DNA from: Candidatus Bathyarchaeota archaeon
GTDB lineage: Archaea; Thermoproteota; Bathyarchaeia; 40CM-2-53-6
Reading direction: 5' to 3'
Assembly (NCBI GenBank): GCA_005882905.1
Contig: VBBG01000208.1
Location: 1-10,410 of the forward strand
DNA: 10,410 nucleotides
Below, piece after piece: positions 1 to 7,162 of this stretch. The notes beneath the pieces were generated by a model. It was not told the origin of the DNA. It saw only the letters and a list, made by a program, of their open reading frames with translations, and did no database searches. How positions within the stretch are numbered: position 1 is the stretch's first letter; every line of letters starts with the position of its first letter. Position numbers and translations under genes: made by a program.

Positions 1-1123
1 GATTGTGGCTCGTCCTCGCTACGCCCTCGGTCGATTCTAATTCCATCAGAGCCGACCCTAGCTGGTTCTGTTTTGCATCCGCAAGTTCCTGTTCCTCGAC
101 AGGATCGTTTCGGACTCGCTCGATCTCCTCTTGCATCAATTCATAGGCCTTTGCCACGTTCCGCGGATTCACCCCTGCAAGCGCGGTCCAGCCGCCACCT
201 GCGAGCCCAGCGTTGAGGAAAGACGAGCAAGAATAGGCCAGCCCCTCCTTGTCCCGGACCCTCTGTCCCAGTCTGCCCATGAAGCCTAGCTCCCCGAGGA
301 TGGAGTTGAGCAGATTGAGCGCTTCATAGTCAGGGTCCGTCCTAGAGGTCGCCATCCCTCCGATGAGAATGTCCGATTGCGTCTTGTGAGACATGAGAAT
401 CTCTCTCCTACTCGCTCTCGACGACGGATCTACCGCGGTTCTCTTCGAACCGAATTTTTTGTTCGTCTCTCTCTCCCCGAATGTCAGACGGGTCCAGCGG
501 GTTGCCTCCTCCTTCTTGATCAGTCCCGCGAATGCAACTATTACAGGGGATCTGGCGACTAGTCCATCGAAATACTCTTTCACATCACTCCGGTCAAGGC
601 CCTTCACAGTCTCCGCGGTACCGAATCTGTCCCTCCTGTATGGATGGCCTCGAGGATACATTAGGGCTGAGAGTTCTCTCATTCCGCGACGGGTCGTGTC
701 GTCGTCTCTGAGCCTGATGTCAGTCAGTAGACCTTCTCTCTCCCTTTCCACATCCTTTGGAGCAAGAGCGGGCCTAGAGAGAACATCCGCTACAATTTCC
801 AGGACCCGTTTGGTCCACTGGCTTGTCATCCTTGCTTGAAAGACAATGCTGTCTTGGGAGTTGCGGAATGAGGCTGTTGCTCCTACCGACTCAAGGAGGT
901 CTGCAATCTTGCCTGGTCCTCGTCTTCTCGTTCCTCGGATAAAGAGCCGCGTAGTAAGTTCGGCGACTCCAGGCTTTCCAGATGGTTCAGACGAGGTTCC
1001 CGCGAGGATGCTGCCATGAATAGCTACCGTCGGATTGTTAGTGGCTTTGTAGAGGAGGCATCTGGTTCCAGGACTGGGTTGTTCCTCTTCGACGAGTCTG
1101 GCGAGGTCGGTGTCAAGAGGCAT
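1..1123 (-). CDS. M16 peptidase, non-zinc (R/Y) subunit, 3' end missing
   Basis: The reading frame opens at an ATG (1123-1121) and stays open to the left edge: 374 codons are visible and the C-terminus is cut off. It shows the M16 (pitrilysin/processing peptidase) fold. The segment aligned to the zinc motif reads GVAELTTRLFIRGT (residues 52-65), so both His and the Glu of HxxEH are replaced (E55, T58, R59). The C-terminal substrate-binding motif is intact as RVRDKEGLAYS, with Arg290 and Tyr297. This matches the 'R/Y' subunit of heterodimeric bacterial M16 enzymes. A weak Shine-Dalgarno-like AAGGA lies 6 bases upstream. The start falls inside the end of the preceding zinc-subunit gene (11 bp overlap), which suggests translational coupling and equal dosage. 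I infer that it is an inactive-alone structural and substrate-binding partner. A decayed paralog is unlikely because the frame is clean and the R/Y motif is kept. Confidence 0.88.
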   Translation of the reverse strand, partial: MPLDTDLARLVEEEQPSPGTRCLLYKATNNPTVAIHGSILAGTSSEPSGKPGVAELTTRLFIRGTRRRGPGKIADLLESVGATASFRNSQDSIVFQARMTSQWTKRVLEIVADVLSRPALAPKDVEREREGLLTDIRLRDDDTTRRGMRELSALMYPRGHPYRRDRFGTAETVKGLDRSDVKEYFDGLVARSPVIVAFAGLIKKEEATRWTRLTFGERETNKKFGSKRTAVDPSSRASRREILMSHKTQSDILIGGMATSRTDPDYEALNLLNSILGELGFMGRLGQRVRDKEGLAYSCSSFLNAGLAGGGWTALAGVNPRNVAKAYELMQEEIERVRNDPVEEQELADAKQNQLGSALMELESTEGVARTSHN

Positions 1124-2426
1124 GGTTGTTCCTTATGCCGACGCAGCTGCAGACAGTCCTGTTCTGCTCCGTCAAGTATTTAGCAGCAATTTCGGATACT
1201 CGATCGGGCGATACTTTCTCCAGCTTCTCTACGAGCCCAGCCATTGTTTCAAAGGAGGCTATCATCTCGAAGATTCCTATGACAAAGCCTTGGCGTGCGA
1301 CCCCGTCCAGGGTGTAAGCGTACTGGGCCTTGATTTGCGAGATCGCTCGTTCTAGCTCATGCCTGCTTGGAGGGGTTCGTCGAATCTTGTCGACCTCTTC
1401 CATCAGGAGTTTCTCCGCCTTGTCGATCGAGACTCCGTCCCAGACGGTAGTGTCCAGAGCGAAGACCGACGGGTCGATCGTCGGCCAGAATTCGGAGCTG
1501 GCCTCGCTAGCTATCCTTTTCTCAACGAGTGCCTTGTGAAGTCTGGCACTTCTTCCTGAGGTCTGGCCTGGGCCGAAGGCGAAGAGCCGGACCCCGCTCA
1601 GAATCGCGTCCAGCATCATCAATCCGTAAATGTCGTCGCTCCCAAAGTGAGGCGTATGGTATGCGACCTTGATGAAGTCAGCCTCCCCTGGGGTCCGAAG
1701 CTCGACTCGTCTCTCGCCTGATTGAGTAGGTTCCTCGACACGCGGGTCGGGAGGAGGCTCGCTCTTGGTCAGAGGCCCGAAATACTCCTGAATTTTTGGA
1801 AGTATCTTCTTCGGGGAGAATGGCCCGACGACGACAGCCATCGCGTTGCTTGGAACATAGTATCGACGGTAGTGGTCGAAGAGGTCGTCCCGGGTTATCC
1901 TGAGAAGGTCCTGTTTCAGTCCGCCCTCAGACCACCTGTACGGGTGAAATCTGAAGGCTGACATGAACAACTCTTCGGAGGCCAAGAACTCAGGGTCGTT
2001 CTCGTTGCCCTCCCTCTCCGAGACCACGACGGTCCTCTCTGACTCGACCTCTCGCGGGTCGAACGCGGCGTTCATCATCCGCTCCGACTCGATGAGCAAT
2101 CCCTTGTCTATCTGGTCTGCTGGCAGGATTTCGAAGTAGGCTGTGAAGTCTTTCGATGTAAACCCGTTGTATTCGCCTCCGACACTGCTTACCAGCCGCC
2201 CGATGTCCCCCTTGTTGAGCTTCCCTCCCCCTTTGAAGAGCATATGTTCGACCCAGTGCGAGATTCCCGTCACGCCAGGCCTCTCGTTCCTAGATCCGAC
2301 CCTGTAGATTGCCCAACAGCCTGAGACGGGCGCGTTTGGGATCTCTCGGATCAGAACTTTGAGTCCATTGTCTAGGACGCTACGGCTTACCTGCAATTCT
2401 TTGAAGAGAGAGGCTGAGCGCTCCAA
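1113..2426 (-). CDS. M16 zinc metallopeptidase, catalytic subunit
   Basis: A 437-residue M16 family peptidase. The inverted zinc motif HWVEH lies at residues 57-61 (His57, Glu60, His61). Glu137, in SERTVVVSE, sits 76 residues after the second His, the spacing expected for the third zinc ligand. The N-terminus LDNGLKVLIREIP and the segment YRVGSRNERPGVTGISHW are typical of the family. In the C-terminal half, the position where M16B enzymes carry R-x6-Y reads VEKRIASE, so both Arg and Tyr are lost here and are supplied by the adjacent gene product. No signal peptide is visible, so it is probably cytosolic and cleaves peptides or small unfolded proteins; the substrate is unknown. The start is TTG, directly after an in-frame TGA, and no ATG or GTG fits the conserved N-terminus. 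A second TTG at codon 11 is possible. The gene lies 27 bp after pyrE, probably in the same transcript. Confidence 0.92.
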   Translation of the reverse strand: MERSASLFKELQVSRSVLDNGLKVLIREIPNAPVSGCWAIYRVGSRNERPGVTGISHWVEHMLFKGGGKLNKGDIGRLVSSVGGEYNGFTSKDFTAYFEILPADQIDKGLLIESERMMNAAFDPREVESERTVVVSEREGNENDPEFLASEELFMSAFRFHPYRWSEGGLKQDLLRITRDDLFDHYRRYYVPSNAMAVVVGPFSPKKILPKIQEYFGPLTKSEPPPDPRVEEPTQSGERRVELRTPGEADFIKVAYHTPHFGSDDIYGLMMLDAILSGVRLFAFGPGQTSGRSARLHKALVEKRIASEASSEFWPTIDPSVFALDTTVWDGVSIDKAEKLLMEEVDKIRRTPPSRHELERAISQIKAQYAYTLDGVARQGFVIGIFEMIASFETMAGLVEKLEKVSPDRVSEIAAKYLTEQNRTVCSCVGIRNNHAS

Positions 2427-2453
2427 TCAATCACGCCTGCTGCTTTGCCTAAG

Positions 2454-3056
2454 TCACTTCTTCAGCTGCGTTGTAAGCTCTTCGAATTGTGATTGAGAAA
2501 TAGCATCCATGTCCAGGAGACTCTGGGCGAGTTCGGAGATTCGTGTCACGGAATGCAGTGTTACTCCTTCCTTGAGAAGGCGTGCCCTTCCTCCCTCTTC
2601 TCGATCTACGAGAACCAGTGCGTCCTCGATGACTCCCCCCTCCGCTCTCAGGGTCTGAAGCGCTGCCAGTATATTGTGTCCCGTGGTTATCACATCGTCC
2701 ACGAGAAGCACTCTGTCTCCCGGAGCCAGAATGCCCTCGACCATCTTCTCTCGCCCGTGATGTTTGACCTCCTTCCTCACGTAAACGAGGGGTTTCGAGA
2801 GTGAATAGGCAAGGACTGATCCCCATGGTAATCCTCCTGTAGGGATCCCACCAATCTTGTCGATAGTCCGGATTCTTCTCGCTTCCTCGACGAGTAGTTC
2901 AATAGAACTCCGGAACGCGTCAGGAAAACTTGGAACTATCCGGAGATCTAGGTAATACGGGCTGAGTTTGCCTCCTGAAAGAGTGAAGACCCCAAACTTC
3001 AGCGCGCCAGTGTGAATCAGGATCTTCGGAAGTTCTTTGCCGGTGGATTTGAGCAA
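2454..3056 (-). CDS. pyrE: Orotate phosphoribosyltransferase
   Basis: This enzyme joins orotate and PRPP to give orotidine 5'-phosphate, the fifth step of pyrimidine synthesis, in the cytosol. The 200-residue length fits free-standing archaeal enzymes that are not fused to PyrF. Visible motifs are the N-terminal TGALKFGVFTLSGGKLSPYY (residues 16-35), GGIPTGGLPWGS (69-80), the flexible catalytic loop RKEVKHHG (94-101) and the PRPP-binding signature VLLVDDVITTG (116-126). The start is TTG at 3056-3054. No ATG, GTG or TTG occurs between it and the in-frame TAA upstream, and it leaves the usual 15 or so residues before the TGALKFG motif. It is the first gene of a probable operon with the two M16 genes. 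A TTTAAA box about 65 bp upstream could drive it, leaving a leader of roughly 40 bases. Identification is firm; only the exact start carries slight doubt. Confidence 0.95.
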   Translation of the reverse strand: MLKSTGKELPKILIHTGALKFGVFTLSGGKLSPYYLDLRIVPSFPDAFRSSIELLVEEARRIRTIDKIGGIPTGGLPWGSVLAYSLSKPLVYVRKEVKHHGREKMVEGILAPGDRVLLVDDVITTGHNILAALQTLRAEGGVIEDALVLVDREEGGRARLLKEGVTLHSVTRISELAQSLLDMDAISQSQFEELTTQLKK

Positions 3057-3117
3057 GGTTTGGGTCAGGCTCTCCGATCTCTCTAGAGTACAGAATGCTT
3101 GGTATCCTGTGATAGCG

Positions 3118-3125
3118 ATTTAAAG
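3118..3125. promoter_or_regulatory. Palindromic TATA-like box in a divergent promoter region
   Basis: ATTTAAAG lies in the 101 bp between the divergent pyrE and LarA-like genes. The TTTAAA core (3119-3124) is palindromic, so it can be read as an archaeal TATA box on either strand. If transcription starts about 25 bases downstream, the plus transcript would begin near 3147, about 10 bases before the TTG at 3158, giving a nearly leaderless mRNA. The minus transcript would begin near 3095, with a leader of about 40 bases before pyrE. A purine-rich GAGAGGAGG at 3134-3142 lies 15 bases before the plus-strand start, too far for a normal Shine-Dalgarno site. This call rests on motif and position only. 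Confidence 0.45.
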
Positions 3126-3157
3126 GCAAGCCCGAGAGGAGGCAGAGAGACGCCACC

Positions 3158-4369
3158 TTGGAACTATGGTTGCCGTACGGAGAGACTGAGATTCCGATCC
3201 GGATTCCGGACGATAACTTCTATCGAATCCTAGAACCCAAGAAGCCATCAGCGGTCGGCGATGTGAGGGCGCTAGTCGAAAATGCGCTTGAGAATCCTCT
3301 CGGTGGCTACTCGCTAAATGGCGCGGTTAAGCCCGGGGCCACTGCAGGCATTGTCGTAGACCCAATAGTCCCACTTGACGCTAGACGCGAGGCGGTAAAG
3401 ATTGTAACCTCACGCCTCCTATCGCTCGGAGTAGAGAATACCAAAGTCTTCCTCCGGAAGCGCATGTCCAGAGTGGAACATTCTCGAGACGATGGAAAGC
3501 CCTTGGACCCTTCTCAGAACTCGTTCGCCGAGATCGGTAAGACCTCGATGGGCACAATCGTAGATCTCGATCCCGAGCTGATACCTTGCGAAGTCAAAGT
3601 CAGCATAGGACTAGCCATGCCACACTTCGCGAGCGGCTTCAGCGGAGGACCCGAGATAGTTATCCCCTCGAGCTCTTCCACACGCTCGATAACAAAGAAT
3701 CGATCAATCCTCACCAAAGGCTTTCCAGATCCACTCAACCACACTGACAATCCGATTCTCTCCGATTCGCTCGAAGCTTGCAAACTGACGGGACCAGTCT
3801 ACAGCCTCTGTTTTCTGCCCGACGGTTATGGGGGTGTCGCCGCAGCGTTCGCTGGAGAACTCGAGTCTGTTTTCAGAGAGACCTTATCACAATACGCTCA
3901 ATTGCATAGTCCGCGAATAGAGCGAAAGCTCGACATTGTCGTTGTGTCTGCGGGCTCTCTGATGGGAACCGACCTGTACCACGCGATACGAGTCGTTTCT
4001 AACGCAATAGGGGCAGTCAAAAGGGAAGGAACCATAATCCTAGTAGCGGAATGTTCTCAAGGTGTCGGCGATTCTGTTTTCCTGGATTACGCTCGAAGAT
4101 TTCGAGAGCCCAAGGAGCTTTCGACAGAATTGGGACACAGGTTCAAGCTCGGTGGCCACGTCAATCTCTTCCTTCAGTACGCATTGGAGAAATGCAGAAT
4201 ACAACTAGTATCGGTACTTCCCGAACTATTTGTCCGAGACACTTTCAATCTGAAACCGTCTCAAACCGCCTCCGAGGCTGTACAGAAGGCCGTACGTGTG
4301 GAGGGCAAGGAGTCAAAGATACTCATAGTTCCGAAAGGAGACTTCACAGTTCCGACAATGGAGTCTTGA
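3158..4369 (+). CDS. LarA-like (lactate racemase family, DUF2088) protein with degenerate cofactor site
   Basis: A 403-residue protein with the two-domain LarA layout. Family landmarks are the N-terminus MELWLPYGETEIPIRIPDDN, the core LAMPHFASGFSGGPEIVIP (152-170) and the C-terminal-domain start LDIVVVSAG (258-266), followed by GTIILVAEC (291-299). Canonical LarA racemases bind a nickel-pincer nucleotide through a Lys in GYSGGxK and a nickel-ligand His shortly after. Here the Lys position is Glu166 and the His position appears to be Arg182. The DDxTRP motif has become VDPIVP (67-72; Asp68 kept, Arg lost), and no THRP-like motif with its catalytic His is recognisable. His156 of the 'PH' motif is retained. 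It is therefore a family member but probably not a lactate racemase. The start is TTG; an ATG at 3166 is out of frame. No LarB, LarC or LarE is in view. The substrate is unknown. Confidence 0.8.
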   Translation: MELWLPYGETEIPIRIPDDNFYRILEPKKPSAVGDVRALVENALENPLGGYSLNGAVKPGATAGIVVDPIVPLDARREAVKIVTSRLLSLGVENTKVFLRKRMSRVEHSRDDGKPLDPSQNSFAEIGKTSMGTIVDLDPELIPCEVKVSIGLAMPHFASGFSGGPEIVIPSSSSTRSITKNRSILTKGFPDPLNHTDNPILSDSLEACKLTGPVYSLCFLPDGYGGVAAAFAGELESVFRETLSQYAQLHSPRIERKLDIVVVSAGSLMGTDLYHAIRVVSNAIGAVKREGTIILVAECSQGVGDSVFLDYARRFREPKELSTELGHRFKLGGHVNLFLQYALEKCRIQLVSVLPELFVRDTFNLKPSQTASEAVQKAVRVEGKESKILIVPKGDFTVPTMES

Positions 4370-4376
4370 GCCACGC

Positions 4377-4382
4377 TTAATA
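4377..4382 (+). promoter_or_regulatory. Possible TATA box for the metalloprotease gene
   Basis: TTAATA lies 8 bases past the stop of the LarA-like gene and about 35 bases before the ATG at 4415. That spacing would place a transcription start near 4406 and give a very short leader. No good Shine-Dalgarno site precedes the ATG, which fits a near-leaderless message. The motif is weak, and the gene could instead be co-transcribed with the LarA-like gene 45 bp upstream. Confidence 0.3.
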
Positions 4383-4414
4383 CCAAACTGTCCTTGAGTT
4401 GATCGTGGATCGTC

Positions 4415-6409
4415 ATGCGACCGAGACGAATGCTCCCTACCATCCTGATCATCGCGCTCTCACTCTCGTCAATCCCTGCTGGTCATTCCCAGGCTCCCAT
4501 AATCATCACCGAACAAGGCTTCGGGTTGAACCGGTCATCACCTCTCACTATCAAGATAGTGTTTCTGGGCATAACTGAGAACGATTTGAACTCGACCTAC
4601 CTGATGAGCAACGTCACCCTTCCTACCCTGAAGTACCAAACCATTCTCGCGGGGCCATTGAACACAGGCGTCGTCTACAACTTCCGTTATCAGCTGGTTT
4701 ACGCGGACAATTCGACGGTGACCAGTTTCGCACAGTACTTGCGCTCAATACAGAAGAATGAGACGACCACAGGGACATCGGCGTTCATCAATCCGTACTT
4801 TACAAATTCCACCACTCTGTTACAAGCTCGTAACGTCTTCTACGACGCGGACAAGGTCGAATCATGGCTAGCGTCTAACATGACACTCTTCGGTGGCAAT
4901 CCTGTTCCAGGATACACCCTTTTCATAGCCGACCTACACAACTTCACGATTCCATCGTTCACATACTCTCAGTATCAAGCCTACAATCTACGTTGCAGGC
5001 TCTGCCCACCACCATCGGCCATCGTCACTCCTCACTATTACAATAGAACCAGCACAGACCCAGACTTGGGCCTGGTAAACACGCGTCACTACATGACTGG
5101 CTGGGGAGGAAGCGGCCGATTCTACTACATGGACCTCTCAGCTGGACCCAGCTATTGGACGAACGAGCTTCCCGTCCAAGTCGCATCTCAGCTTCGAGGA
5201 GTCGACACGGGTAGCTATTACGGCAAGCTCTGGATGAGCCAGTTCGTTGGATCTTACGTCTTTGGAGCGGTCTACAACCTGTTCGCAGCCGATCAGCTTT
5301 ATCCGGTGAACTATTCACAGAGCTACAATATCCAACTGTTCGTCTTCGACAACCGAACCCTGACCGAAAAGTTTGCCCTTCCATTGAGCAGAACAATCAA
5401 TCAGACTCGGATTCAGGAGACTCTGGCCAGCCTCGTACCTTTCGCAAGGGTGACAGTCAAAGTTAACCCTGCAGACATAACAGATTATCCTGGGCTAGCC
5501 GGGATCGTAGCGAACGCAACTACAAAACTCATAGATCCGTCGATCCAGAGGCCGATAGTGGACGGGAATCTGGTCTACCGCTGGTTGACTACAAATGGTC
5601 TGGGTCACGTTACGAGCTTCATCAATGTTACTCGAACAACATCAGAAATAGACGTCCCAGGATTTCTTTTCGCTTTCAAAGGAAACTACACGTTCGGAGT
5701 GCCTGTGAAAGAAGATATTGCGTCAGCCGATCCGGGGCGTAGCTTCGCAGGAGAAGCACTGGGCGATATGGTCCTCATCGGATTATCTCAATCAGACTTC
5801 ATGCTCGGCAACAGCACGACTCCCAGACAGCCCAGCAAGGGAGATGGATTCACCCATGCTACCATTCATGAGATGGGACACATGGTGGGCTTGAACCATC
5901 CCTTCATCTACGATCTGACAGAAGACTTCACGGATACCGTAATGGGCTACTACGCCTACAGTCTCAACTATAGCCAGTTCGATAGGGACACTTTTCTACG
6001 AGGCGTCAACGACGAGCTACTCTCCTTTGCACAACAGACATTGTCAACAGTCCAGAATACAGTATTCAACTCCGGAGAAATATTACGAGCAGAACAGAAC
6101 ATCGCCCAAGCGGATAAGATGTACCAGGCCATGAACTATAGCGGAGCAGTCCCCTACTCGTTCGCCGCTGCCGAAGCTGCCTATTCGGCGCAACAGCCTG
6201 CTGGAAGCGTAATCTCCCCGAGCCTGGTTTTCGGAATCATCGGCGTCGCAATTGGTGTTGGTATCGGCGTTTTGTTGGGGTACCTGATCTTCCGGAGGCG
6301 GAATCATGTGGGAGTCCAGCATAACCGATGCCCCACGTGCCAACAACCGTTGAGGTGGGATCCAGTACAGATGCGCTGGTACTGCGACACGTGCCAGAAG
6401 CCGATCTGA
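4415..6409 (+). CDS. Membrane-anchored extracellular HExxHxxGxxH metalloprotease with C-terminal zinc ribbon
   Basis: A 664-residue protein. It has an N-terminal signal peptide (basic MRPRR, hydrophobic residues 7-20, likely cleavage near residue 27). A long ectodomain carries 18 N-x-S/T sequons, all before the membrane segment. The zinc motif HEMGHMVGLNH lies at 485-495 (His485, Glu486, His489, His495), with a probable Met-turn, TVMGYY, around Met510. This is the metzincin pattern. A Cys194-x2-Cys197 pair may form a disulfide or bind metal. One transmembrane helix (about 605-626) is followed by RRR, then a cytosolic four-Cys zinc ribbon (CPTC at 639-642, CDTC at 657-660) that ends the protein. 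The catalytic domain therefore faces outside and the ribbon inside. The protease type is well supported, but the exact family and substrate are not recognised. The ATG is the first start after an in-frame TGA at 4400-4402. The 105-base gap to the convergent CofE-like gene holds no clear terminator hairpin. Confidence 0.85.
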   Translation: MRPRRMLPTILIIALSLSSIPAGHSQAPIIITEQGFGLNRSSPLTIKIVFLGITENDLNSTYLMSNVTLPTLKYQTILAGPLNTGVVYNFRYQLVYADNSTVTSFAQYLRSIQKNETTTGTSAFINPYFTNSTTLLQARNVFYDADKVESWLASNMTLFGGNPVPGYTLFIADLHNFTIPSFTYSQYQAYNLRCRLCPPPSAIVTPHYYNRTSTDPDLGLVNTRHYMTGWGGSGRFYYMDLSAGPSYWTNELPVQVASQLRGVDTGSYYGKLWMSQFVGSYVFGAVYNLFAADQLYPVNYSQSYNIQLFVFDNRTLTEKFALPLSRTINQTRIQETLASLVPFARVTVKVNPADITDYPGLAGIVANATTKLIDPSIQRPIVDGNLVYRWLTTNGLGHVTSFINVTRTTSEIDVPGFLFAFKGNYTFGVPVKEDIASADPGRSFAGEALGDMVLIGLSQSDFMLGNSTTPRQPSKGDGFTHATIHEMGHMVGLNHPFIYDLTEDFTDTVMGYYAYSLNYSQFDRDTFLRGVNDELLSFAQQTLSTVQNTVFNSGEILRAEQNIAQADKMYQAMNYSGAVPYSFAAAEAAYSAQQPAGSVISPSLVFGIIGVAIGVGIGVLLGYLIFRRRNHVGVQHNRCPTCQQPLRWDPVQMRWYCDTCQKPI

Positions 6410-6514
6410 CCTAGTCGTCTCTTCTTATCCTGAATGGAAGCAAGATTTCAATGTGCGGCCTATCATCAATTCAATTGTGTTGGCTTTGATCGTGACCGGG
6501 CGGCATTATCTGGC

Positions 6515-7162
6515 TCATGTAGAGACATCTGTTCCACGCGAGCTTGGCTTCACGAACACCGCCAATGCGTCCGCGATTGCCCGGAATGTGATTCTCACCT
6601 CTCTGCCATGCAGGTCCAAATTACCTCTGATGTCTTCGACTGCCCTGAAGCCAGCTGCGCCGATGGCGAGACCCGTGGTCCCTAGCCTTAGAGGCGTTAC
6701 TCGACTGTCAACGATGACGACGCCAACCTGCTTTCCAAATTCTTTCCCGATCTGATCACGCAGTGTTTTAGCGGAAAGGTCGGGGTCGTGAGGCCAGAGA
6801 ACCAACGAGTTTAGAGGAGCGTTCTTTCTGTCAATCCCTGCGTTTGCAACAGCGTAGCCGTCCTTGATTGTGAGGAGCGCTCCTCTGACTCCTCCAATCA
6901 CCATGTCAGACTCGTCTAGGACTGCTTGCGCAAACGGCGATGTTAGAGAGAATCTTCTGGCCAGTCCTATTGCTTCTCGAGTCGGTTTTATCCGGTGAAT
7001 GTCTCTGATCCTCTTCTCGGATATTCCTACAATTTTGCTGGAGACAGCTACAATATCCTTGGACCTAAGTCGGACACGGTTTCTGGCCAGAGTCTTGGAA
7101 AACACTCGGAGAATCGAATCGCCTGGTTTGACGAGGGTTGATTCTAGAGGATAGACTATCAC
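6515..7162 (-). CDS. CofE-like amide ligase (F420-0:gamma-glutamyl ligase family), short variant
   Basis: CofE adds gamma-linked glutamate to coenzyme F420-0 using GTP and divalent metal. This 215-residue protein has the family core: KDIVAVSSKIV (35-45), GYAVANAGIDRKN (102-114), WPHDPDLSAKTLRDQI (123-138), AIGAAGF (166-172) and the DLHGREVRIT stretch (183-192). Two things differ. The usual DTFGRPWR-type loop reads DSRVTPLRLGTTG (152-164), and the protein stops about 30 residues early, lacking the usual LVMG...PVVVVRG tail. The GTG start overlaps the hutH stop in a GTGA (4 bp), so it is translationally coupled to histidine ammonia-lyase and is the last gene of the hut operon. It could be a genuine CofE supplied with histidine-derived glutamate, or a ligase recruited for another amide bond. 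Family membership is clear; the substrate is inferred. I leave the symbol empty for that reason. Confidence 0.8.
   Translation of the reverse strand: MIVYPLESTLVKPGDSILRVFSKTLARNRVRLRSKDIVAVSSKIVGISEKRIRDIHRIKPTREAIGLARRFSLTSPFAQAVLDESDMVIGGVRGALLTIKDGYAVANAGIDRKNAPLNSLVLWPHDPDLSAKTLRDQIGKEFGKQVGVVIVDSRVTPLRLGTTGLAIGAAGFRAVEDIRGNLDLHGREVRITFRAIADALAVFVKPSSRGTDVST

Noticed and set aside
393..839. Open frame of 148 codons on the plus strand at the left end
   Set aside because: It is antisense to the clear M16 R/Y subunit, and its Ser/Arg-rich product is what reverse reading of that gene gives.
1..1123. R/Y M16 gene as a pseudogene because it lacks HxxEH
   Set aside because: The frame is uninterrupted, the R-x6-Y motif is kept, and the loss of zinc ligands is exactly complementary to its neighbour.
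2449..2826. 125-codon minus-strand frame overlapping pyrE
   Set aside because: It is a shifted-frame shadow of pyrE with a biased Gly/Arg/Ser composition and no domain.
6410..6514. Factor-independent terminator or small RNA in the convergent gap
   Set aside because: I see no strong hairpin and no clear T-run on either strand, only mildly pyrimidine-rich sequence near 6415-6430.
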